Shown: positions 6,543 through 11,608 of the stretch, one piece after another
How the letters are laid out: each line of letters opens with the position of its first letter
How positions within the stretch are numbered: the first letter of the stretch is position 1
Assembly (NCBI GenBank): GCA_028718575.1
Contig: JAQULN010000052.1
Location: forward strand, 1-11,608
Length of the DNA: 11,608 nucleotides
Direction: 5' to 3'
From: Candidatus Krumholzibacteriia bacterium
Lineage (GTDB): Bacteria > Krumholzibacteriota > Krumholzibacteriia > LZORAL124-64-63
Position numbers and translations under genes: made by a program
Notes under the pieces: model-generated
What the model saw: the letters and a program-made list of their open reading frames with translations, nothing else
Databases searched by the model: none
Told to the model about the DNA's origin: nothing

Positions 6543-7082
6543 ATGCGGCAAATGTTATCCCGGCGCAGCGGCGCCCTGCTCTTGACTCTGGCGACCCTTT
6601 CGCTGCTGGCTCCAGGCGCAGCCCTGGCGGCCAAGCCACTCGGCGTCGTGGATTCCCAGCGGATCGTCGAGGAGTATCCCGTGGCCAAGGATGCGCAGGA
6701 GCAGTGGCAGCGGTACGTCCGTGATTTGGAGCGCGAGATCGGCGAAAAGGAACGCGCGCTGCAACGGCTGGTCGAGGAGATCGAGAGTCAGAAAATGCTG
6801 TTGGGCGAAGACGCGCTGAATACGCGCTTGCGGGAACTGGACCAGCAGAAAGCCGAGTACTTTCGCTTCCGCGAACAGGCGGATTCCCGCGTGCAGCAGG
6901 AGTATCAAGACAAGATCGGCCCGATCATCGACCAGGTGAAAACGATCGCCGAGCGCATTGGCAAAGAAGAAGGCTTCGGGATCATTATTGACAGTGCGGC
7001 GTTCACGGTGTTGTACCTGGACCCGGACGTGGACCTGACTAACAAGATCCTGGCCGCCCTGGCGCGCGGGGACCGCGATTGA
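6543..7082 (+). CDS. skp: Skp/OmpH-family periplasmic chaperone
   Basis: A 179-residue exported protein. Residues 1-29 form a signal peptide: basic start (MRQMLSRR), a hydrophobic core rich in Leu and Ala, and an ALA cleavage site at about 27-29. The mature protein opens with a beta-strand carrying the family signature GVVDSQRIVEEYP (34-46). Long charged helices rich in Glu, Arg, Gln and Lys (about 50-140) would form the coiled-coil tentacles, and a closing strand region GFGIIIDSAAFTVLYLDP (about 144-161) completes the trimer body. In E. coli Skp trimers hold unfolded outer-membrane proteins in the periplasm and hand them to BamA. Size and position directly after bamA and before lpxD match the family. 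The 101-base gap after bamA has no clear terminator, so co-transcription with bamA is likely. Confidence 0.93.
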   Translation: MRQMLSRRSGALLLTLATLSLLAPGAALAAKPLGVVDSQRIVEEYPVAKDAQEQWQRYVRDLEREIGEKERALQRLVEEIESQKMLLGEDALNTRLRELDQQKAEYFRFREQADSRVQQEYQDKIGPIIDQVKTIAERIGKEEGFGIIIDSAAFTVLYLDPDVDLTNKILAALARGDRD

Positions 7083-7092
7083 CGGTTCGAGG

Positions 7093-7121
7093 TTGACAGG
7101 AAACGGCTGGATCGGCACATT
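7093..7121 (+). promoter_or_regulatory. Possible internal promoter before lpxD
   Basis: A perfect -35 hexamer TTGACA (7093-7098) is followed after 17 bases by CACATT (7116-7121), only a 3-of-6 match to TATAAT. It lies 81 bases ahead of the lpxD start and upstream of the hairpin at 7148-7179, so a transcript from here would carry that hairpin in its leader. The weak -10 keeps confidence low. Confidence 0.28.
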
Positions 7122-7147
7122 CTTGATTTGGAGCAGGTTTTCCTTGC

Positions 7148-7179
7148 GGTCCCCCTTTGCCGTGCGGTAAAGGGGGGCT
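7148..7179 (+). other. Long intercistronic hairpin between skp and lpxD
   Basis: Bases 7148-7161 can pair with 7166-7179 across a 4-base loop GTGC. The core of 11 pairs (7151-7161 with 7166-7176) has a single G-T wobble, and three more pairs (two of them wobbles) extend it. The next bases, GCGTGATCGG, contain no T-run, so it is not a standard terminator. It stops 9 bases before the lpxD ribosome binding site and could tune lpxD translation or protect the 3' end of the bamA-skp message. Confidence 0.6.
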
Positions 7180-7188
7180 TGCGTGATC

Positions 7189-7196
7189 GGAGGAGG
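7189..7196 (+). promoter_or_regulatory. Ribosome binding site of lpxD (GGAGGAGG)
   Basis: GGAGGAGG, a strong double Shine-Dalgarno sequence, ends 5 bases before the GTG at 7202 and fixes that non-ATG start. Confidence 0.8.
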
Positions 7197-7201
7197 CTCG
7201 C

Positions 7202-8242
7202 GTGGAGCCCGTGCGCTTGCGAGACCTAGCGGTCCGACTCGATGCCGAGGTGGTCGGAGACGGTGAGATTTTGATCACCGGTGCTGCCGGTCTCGAACAC
7301 GCCGGCCCTGGGGACATCACCTTTCTCGCGCGGGCGGCCCTGGCGGGGCGACTCGCCGCTTGTCCGGCCGCCGCATTGATCATCGGGCCGCAGCAGGAAG
7401 CGGATCGTCCCGCGCTGCGGGTCGACGATCCGTACCGGGTCTTCGCGAGGCTGCTCAGCCAGCTCGCGACGCCCCTGGACAGGCTGTTTCCGTGCGGCGT
7501 GCATCCGACGGCCGTCGTGGATGGGACCGCGGTCTTGGGCAGCGACTGCCGCGTCGGTCCCGGTGCGGTCGTCGGCGCGGGTTGCCGGCTCGGCGACGGC
7601 GTGCGGCTGGGGCCGCATGTGGTGCTCGAGCCCGACGTCGTGATCGGCGCCGAGAGCATCTTGTATGCGCAGGTTGTGGTCCGGGAACGCTGCGAATTGG
7701 GCCGGCGCGTCATTTTGCATCCCGGTTGCGTCATCGGCGCTGACGGTTTCGGCTATCTGTCCGACCCGGACGGCCCCACCAAGATCCCGCAGATCGGCAT
7801 CGTGCTCCTGGAGGACGACGTGGAACTGGGCGCCGGCACGTGCGTCGACCGCGCCACCACCGGCACGACCAGGATCGGCGCCGGCACCAAGCTCGACAAT
7901 CTGGTCCAGGTCGGACACAACGTACAGATCGGCCGGCGATGCGTTTTCAGCGCTCAGACCGGCATCTCCGGCAGCTGCCGGATCGGCGACGGCGTGTTCA
8001 TGGGCGGTCAGGTCGGCCTTGCCGATCACATTCGAATCGGCGACGGCGTCAAGGTCGGGGCGAAATCGGGCCTGCACAAGGACGTACCTGACGGCCAGAC
8101 GGTGTTCGGCTACCCGGCGCTGGACGCCGTCGAAGCGATGCGCATCGCCGCCGCGCTGAGGCGCTTGCCGGATCTGGTCAAAGCCGTCAACAAGCTGGAG
8201 CGAGGAACTGGCGCCAGCCCGGGCGGCGAGGGAGAGTCCTGA
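7202..8242 (+). CDS. lpxD: LpxD, UDP-3-O-(3-hydroxyacyl)glucosamine N-acyltransferase
   Basis: A 346-residue enzyme, about the length of E. coli LpxD (341). It adds the second hydroxyacyl chain, from acyl-ACP to the 2-amino group of UDP-3-O-acylglucosamine, in the cytosolic part of the Raetz lipid A pathway. The N-terminal uridine-binding domain (about 1-100) begins with the family-typical VRLRDLAVRL and contains GDITFL (37-42). From about 101 come left-handed beta-helix hexapeptide repeats such as IGA, VGP and LGD. The catalytic His is H239 in NLVQVGHNVQIG, the same number as in E. coli, and GADGFGY (179-185) is also conserved. A short C-terminal helix (about 306-335) should bind ACP. The start is GTG behind a strong ribosome binding site. 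The stop lies two bases before the next start, so it is co-translated with lpxC-fabZ. LpxA is excluded by the N-terminal domain. Confidence 0.96.
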   Translation: MEPVRLRDLAVRLDAEVVGDGEILITGAAGLEHAGPGDITFLARAALAGRLAACPAAALIIGPQQEADRPALRVDDPYRVFARLLSQLATPLDRLFPCGVHPTAVVDGTAVLGSDCRVGPGAVVGAGCRLGDGVRLGPHVVLEPDVVIGAESILYAQVVVRERCELGRRVILHPGCVIGADGFGYLSDPDGPTKIPQIGIVLLEDDVELGAGTCVDRATTGTTRIGAGTKLDNLVQVGHNVQIGRRCVFSAQTGISGSCRIGDGVFMGGQVGLADHIRIGDGVKVGAKSGLHKDVPDGQTVFGYPALDAVEAMRIAAALRRLPDLVKAVNKLERGTGASPGGEGES

Positions 8243-8244
8243 GC

Positions 8245-9558
8245 ATGCTGTGGCTGCAACGCACCGTCGCGCGGGACGCTTCGCTGGAAGGAGTCGGACT
8301 GCACACCGGGCAGACGACCCGTTTGACGCTGGCGCCCGCCCCGCCGAACACCGGCTTGGTATTCCGCGTCCGCTGCGCCGATGGCGCGGCGGAGATTCCG
8401 GCCTTGATCGAATACGTGCCCGCCGATCAACCGGCCATTCGCAATACGACCCTCGCGCGCGATGGGATCAGGATCTTTACCGTCGAGCACGTGCTGGCCG
8501 CCCTCTTCGGCTGCGGGGTGACGAATTGCTACATCGACTTGCAGGGAAACGAGCCGCCGATCACATCCTGCGGCAGCGCGTTGCCGTACGTGGAACTGCT
8601 ACGGGAGACCGGCATCCGGGACCAGGGCCTGCCCGCCGGCTATTTCCGTTTGCAGTCGACCGTGGCGCTGCGTGAGCGAGGGGTCGAGATCGTCGCCGAG
8701 CCGTGCGACCATCTGCGCCTGAGCATGTGGGTTCGCTACGACGATCCGCTGGTCGGCGAACAGGCGGCCACCTTCGAGATCACGCCGGCGGTGTTCAAGC
8801 GGGAAATCGCGCCGGCGCGCACCTTCGCGTTCATGCCCGACGTGCTGGAGCTGCGGGCCAAGGGATACGCGCAGGGCGGCAGTTTGCAGACGGCGCTGGT
8901 GATCGAAGACGGGCAATTGGCCGGCGGCCAGCAGTTTCGCTTCCCGGACGAGATCGTACGCCACAAGCTGCTCGACCTGCTGGGCGACTTGGCGCTGTTA
9001 GGAATGCCCTTGCAGGCGCACGTTCAAGCCAGGCGCACCGGTCACGCGGCCAATACCAGGTTCACGCGCATGCTGGCGGAGCGCGAACGGCGGAGCAACC
9101 GCATCTTTCCCCGGCGGCATCCCGACGATTTCGACATCGCGGCCATCCTGGAAGTGATGCCGCACCGCTATCCCATGCTGCTGGTCGATCGTATCGTCGA
9201 GCTCGAGCCGGGGCGGCGCGTCGTAGGGCTGAAGAACGTCACGTTCAACGAGCCGTTTTTCCAGGGTCATTTTCCCGGACACCCGATCATGCCCGGTGTG
9301 TTGATCATCGAAGCGTTGGCGCAAACCGGCGGGGTCTTGCTGTTGACCGGCCTCGCCGATCCTCGCGGCAAATTAGTCTACTTCAGCGGGATCGACCGGG
9401 CGCGCTTCCGCCGGCCGGTGCTGCCGGGCGATGTCCTGACGCTGGTTTGCGACATGCTCAAGTTGCGCGGACCGGTCTGTAAGATCCACGGCACCGCCTA
9501 CGTGGGCCAGGAGAAAGTAGCTGAAGCCGAGCTCATGGCGAGCCTGGTGGATGCCTGA
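8245..9558 (+). CDS. lpxC-fabZ: Bifunctional LpxC-FabZ fusion: UDP-3-O-acyl-GlcNAc deacetylase / 3-hydroxyacyl-ACP dehydratase
   Basis: One 437-residue reading frame joins two enzymes. Residues 1-280 are LpxC, the zinc deacetylase committing UDP-acyl-GlcNAc to lipid A: LEGVGLHTG (14-22), TVEHVLAAL (79-87) with general base E81 and zinc ligand H82, ARTFAF (191-196), RHKLLDLLGD (239-248) with zinc ligands H240 and D244, and GHAAN (266-270) with H267. Every zinc ligand is present, but the usual MDGSA loop reads TSCGSA (107-112), lacking the Asp. Residues about 294-437 are FabZ, which dehydrates 3-hydroxyacyl-ACP in fatty acid synthesis: MPHRYPMLLVDR (305-316), GHFPGHPIMPGV (341-352) with catalytic H342 and, in EALAQ, E356, spaced 14 apart as H54 and E68 in E. 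coli. The linker (about 277-293) is short, basic and has no internal start with a ribosome binding site. The fusion is known from Bacteroidetes. It puts two enzymes on one side of the hydroxyacyl-ACP branch point, between lipid A and phospholipid. GGGAG at 8230-8234 precedes the ATG. Confidence 0.95.
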   Translation: MLWLQRTVARDASLEGVGLHTGQTTRLTLAPAPPNTGLVFRVRCADGAAEIPALIEYVPADQPAIRNTTLARDGIRIFTVEHVLAALFGCGVTNCYIDLQGNEPPITSCGSALPYVELLRETGIRDQGLPAGYFRLQSTVALRERGVEIVAEPCDHLRLSMWVRYDDPLVGEQAATFEITPAVFKREIAPARTFAFMPDVLELRAKGYAQGGSLQTALVIEDGQLAGGQQFRFPDEIVRHKLLDLLGDLALLGMPLQAHVQARRTGHAANTRFTRMLAERERRSNRIFPRRHPDDFDIAAILEVMPHRYPMLLVDRIVELEPGRRVVGLKNVTFNEPFFQGHFPGHPIMPGVLIIEALAQTGGVLLLTGLADPRGKLVYFSGIDRARFRRPVLPGDVLTLVCDMLKLRGPVCKIHGTAYVGQEKVAEAELMASLVDA

Positions 9559-9573
9559 GGCATTCCTAATTGG

Positions 9574-9580
9574 CAGGAGG
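9574..9580 (+). promoter_or_regulatory. Ribosome binding site of lpxA (CAGGAGG)
   Basis: CAGGAGG lies 8 bases before the GTG at 9589, in the 30-base gap after lpxC-fabZ. It supports a start that gives LpxA about 18 residues ahead of its first beta-helix repeat. Confidence 0.78.
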
Positions 9581-9588
9581 ATTGGCAC

Positions 9589-10464
9589 GTGGAACCCATC
9601 AGATTCGACCGCGCCGCAGGCCCGCGTCCGGTCCGTCAAGCGGTCATCCACCCGACGGCCGTCGTTCATCCCGAGGCCAAACTGGGTTTCAACGTCCAGA
9701 TCGGTCCGCACGCCGTCGTGGGTGGCTCGGTGCAGTTAGGCAGCGGTTGTCAGATCGGCCCGGCAGCCGTTCTGGACGGCGCGGTCAGCCTCGGCGAAGA
9801 TTGCGTGGTGGGCCCGTCTGTGATGATCACCGGCAATACCACGATCGGCCGCGGCAACCGGTTCTTCCACGGGGCGTCGCTAGGCAACGAGCCGCAAGAC
9901 CTCAAATTCCACGGTGAAACGACCTACCTCGAGATCGGCGAGGACAACATCTTCCGCGAGTACTGCACGGTGCACCTGGCGACCAGCGAAGGTTGCACGA
10001 CGCGGATCGGCAGCAACAACATGCTGATGGCCTACGTTCACGTCGCGCACAACTGCATCATCGGCAATCGGGTGATCATCGCCAACGCCGTCAATATCGC
10101 CGGGCATGTCGAGGTCGAGGATTTCGCGACGATCGGCGGCATGACGCCGGTCCACCAGTTCGTCCGCATCGGCGCCTACAGCATGATCGGCGGCGGCAGC
10201 CGGCTGCCCCAGGACGTCCCGCCGTTCATTCGCGTGGCGGGCAACCCGGTCGAGGTCTGTGGCGTCAACAGCATCGGTTTGAAGCGGCGCAACTTCTCGG
10301 ACGAGGAACTCCTCAACATCAAACAGGCTTACCGGCTGCTCTATCGTTCCGGTCTGAACGTCGGCCAAGCGCTCGAACGCATCGCGAGCGATTGCAAGCT
10401 GACCAAGAACATAGAGGACCTCATGGCTTTCATCCGCCGGTCCGAGCGGGGGATCGTCCGCTGA
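9589..10464 (+). CDS. lpxA: LpxA, acyl-ACP:UDP-GlcNAc O-acyltransferase
   Basis: A 291-residue enzyme catalysing the first step of lipid A synthesis: transfer of a 3-hydroxyacyl chain from ACP to the 3-OH of UDP-GlcNAc. Hexapeptide repeats of a left-handed beta-helix run from HPTAVV (21-26) to about 215, followed by the LpxA C-terminal helical domain with VNSIGLKRRNFS (226-237) and AYRLLYRSG (247-255). Catalytic H154 lies in HVAHNC (E. coli H125); the trimer-conserved GGMTPVHQF (183-191) and the signature QDLKFHGE (103-110) are intact. It is longer than E. coli LpxA (262) for two reasons: an extended N-terminus of about 12 more residues, and exactly 18 extra residues between HPTA and ASLGN, equal to one additional beta-helix coil. 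G202 aligns with E. coli G173, the acyl-length ruler residue, suggesting a C14-like chain. GTG start, 30 bases after lpxC-fabZ, almost certainly one operon. Confidence 0.95.
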   Translation: MEPIRFDRAAGPRPVRQAVIHPTAVVHPEAKLGFNVQIGPHAVVGGSVQLGSGCQIGPAAVLDGAVSLGEDCVVGPSVMITGNTTIGRGNRFFHGASLGNEPQDLKFHGETTYLEIGEDNIFREYCTVHLATSEGCTTRIGSNNMLMAYVHVAHNCIIGNRVIIANAVNIAGHVEVEDFATIGGMTPVHQFVRIGAYSMIGGGSRLPQDVPPFIRVAGNPVEVCGVNSIGLKRRNFSDEELLNIKQAYRLLYRSGLNVGQALERIASDCKLTKNIEDLMAFIRRSERGIVR

Positions 10465-10504
10465 GCCGCAGCCATCGCCCGGGCCTGCTGAAAGGTCGGT
10501 CGCG

Positions 10505-11608
10505 GTGACCAAACCGGCCGCTCCGGTTCCGCACATCTTCCTGTCCTGTGGCGAGGCGAGCGGCGACCGTTACGGCGCCCAGCTCGTCGCCGCCTTGCGC
10601 CGGCTGCGTCCCGACGTGCGGATCAGCGCTTTGGGCGGCCCGGCTCTGGCCTTGACGGGCAGCGAAATCGTCGCCGCCAGCGATGAGATCGCGGTCATGG
10701 GTTTCGGCGAAGTCGTCAGCCGCATGCGCCCGATCCTGCGCACGCGCCGCTTGGTCTGGCGCCACCTGACCGCCGGTAAGGTCGATGTCGTGGTGCCCAT
10801 CGATTTTCCGGGTTTCAATCTCGCCCTGGCCGCGCACGCGCACCGGCGCGGACTGCCCGTGTTTTACGTCGTGCCACCACAACTCTGGGCTTGGGGCGCC
10901 TGGCGGTTGCGCAAACTCCGGCGCGTCGTCACCAAACTGGGCACGATCCTGCCGTTCGAACCGGAGTGGTTCCGGGCGCGCGGACTCGATGTGGTGCATC
11001 TCGGCCATCCGCTCATGGAAGACTACGGCGAGTATCCGTTCGAAGCCCGGCGCCGGGCGCGCGAACAACGCCTGCAAGACGCGCAACTACCGGTGACGCT
11101 GGGGCTGTTGCCCGGCAGCCGGCGGCAGGAAATCGAACGGCTGCTGCCGGTCATGCGTGTCGCGGCCGGCATGGTCCAATCGTGGCTGGCGCGGCGACGG
11201 GTAAGCGTCGTGATCAGCCAGGCGCCGGGCTTTCCGGCACGAGACCTCGCCGACTTGGCCGGTAACGGCGCGGTCATCAGCGACGAGCCGCTGCCGCTCT
11301 TGTTGGAGCGGCTTGATGTCGCGCTGGTCTGCAGCGGCACCGCCAGTCTGGAGGCGGCACTCGCCGGCGTGCCGCACGCGGTCGCATACCGGACAAGCGC
11401 TTTGAATTACGCTGTTGCTCGCCGGCTGGTGCGGGTTCCCCATATCGGGTTGGCCAACCTCATCTTGCAGCGGACGTTGGTGGCGGAGCACCTGCAGGCG
11501 GGTGCCGAGCCGCTGCATCTGGCGAACACGCTATTGAATCTGTTGAACGCGCCCGGCCGCCGGCAGGAGTACTACCGGGGCTGCACCGAACTGCGGCGCC
11601 GCTGCGGC
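10505..11608 (+). CDS. lpxB: LpxB, lipid-A-disaccharide synthase, 3'-truncated by window edge
   Basis: The frame is open from a GTG at 10505 to the last base, giving 368 residues; E. coli LpxB has 382, so only about 15-20 residues should be missing. LpxB is a family 19 glycosyltransferase that joins UDP-2,3-diacylglucosamine and lipid X into the beta-1,6 disaccharide at the inner membrane surface. Motifs: CGEASGDRYGAQL (15-27), DEIAVMGFGEV (60-70), PIDFPGFNLAL (98-108) with D100 matching the essential E. coli D98, PPQLWAWG (124-131), LGHPLMED (166-173), LLPGSRRQEI (201-210) and CSGTASLEAALAG (276-288). No clear transmembrane segment is seen, as expected for a peripheral membrane enzyme. AAAGG (10491-10495), 9 bases ahead, is a modest ribosome binding site. 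It follows lpxA by 40 bases with nothing between, so the UDP-diacylglucosamine hydrolase (LpxH, LpxI or LpxG) that works between LpxD and LpxB is encoded elsewhere. Confidence 0.95.
   Translation, partial: MTKPAAPVPHIFLSCGEASGDRYGAQLVAALRRLRPDVRISALGGPALALTGSEIVAASDEIAVMGFGEVVSRMRPILRTRRLVWRHLTAGKVDVVVPIDFPGFNLALAAHAHRRGLPVFYVVPPQLWAWGAWRLRKLRRVVTKLGTILPFEPEWFRARGLDVVHLGHPLMEDYGEYPFEARRRAREQRLQDAQLPVTLGLLPGSRRQEIERLLPVMRVAAGMVQSWLARRRVSVVISQAPGFPARDLADLAGNGAVISDEPLPLLLERLDVALVCSGTASLEAALAGVPHAVAYRTSALNYAVARRLVRVPHIGLANLILQRTLVAEHLQAGAEPLHLANTLLNLLNAPGRRQEYYRGCTELRRRCG

Noticed and set aside
9115..9558. Separate fabZ gene inside the lpxC-fabZ frame
   Set aside because: There is no stop between the two halves, the frame is continuous, and I see no ribosome site with a start codon at the head of the FabZ domain. 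The fusion is also known in other bacteria.
7202..9618. Similar first residues of LpxD (MEPVRLRD) and LpxA (MEPIRFDR), both GTG starts
   Set aside because: The likeness covers about eight residues between proteins whose N-terminal regions are otherwise unrelated; chance is enough to explain it.

Overview
The window is a GC-rich, densely packed, single-strand stretch of bacterial chromosome. It carries nine genes, all on the + strand: an envelope protein quality-control block followed by an outer-membrane and lipid A biogenesis block. I see no tRNA, rRNA, CRISPR array, transposase, phage gene or composition break, and no gene-free stretch longer than about 230 bases. The outer-membrane machinery (BamA, Skp-like chaperone, LpxD, LpxC, LpxA, LpxB) shows a diderm that makes lipid A. 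The same strand also carries mcsA-mcsB-clpC, the protein-arginine phosphorylation and unfoldase module best known from Firmicutes, and an lpxC-fabZ gene fusion best known from Bacteroidetes. Together these suggest a GC-rich, probably uncultured member of the Fibrobacteres-Chlorobi-Bacteroidetes (FCB) superphylum or a neighbouring phylum. The phylum is inference; no marker gene in the window settles it.

Layout. 1-237: 3' end of mcsA. 221-1273: mcsB, overlapping mcsA by 17 bases. 1428-3884: clpC, after a 154-base gap holding a strong GC hairpin. 3885-4113: the largest gap, with a terminator-like hairpin just after clpC, a possible promoter and two further inverted repeats before bamA. 4114-6441: bamA. 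6543-7082: skp/ompH. 7083-7201: gap with a long hairpin. 7202-8242: lpxD. 8245-9558: lpxC-fabZ fusion. 9589-10464: lpxA. 10505 to the window end: lpxB, missing about the last 15-20 codons.

How they work together. McsA activates McsB, which phosphorylates arginines on damaged proteins; ClpC (with ClpP, not in this window) recognises and unfolds them. BamA inserts beta-barrel proteins into the outer membrane and Skp keeps those clients soluble in the periplasm. LpxA, LpxC, LpxD and LpxB carry out the acylation, deacetylation, second acylation and disaccharide-forming steps of the Raetz pathway. The FabZ half makes unsaturated acyl-ACP from the same hydroxyacyl-ACP pool that LpxA and LpxD draw on. 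The order bamA-skp-lpxD-(lpxC)fabZ-lpxA-lpxB is the classic proteobacterial order with lpxC inserted and fused to fabZ.

I found no undescribed multi-gene system. The points worth a second look are residue-level departures in otherwise standard enzymes (the phosphoarginine pocket of McsB, the Asp-Gly-Ser motif of LpxC, an extra beta-helix coil in LpxA), the joining of the McsAB-ClpC module to the outer-membrane cluster, and several strong intergenic hairpins.
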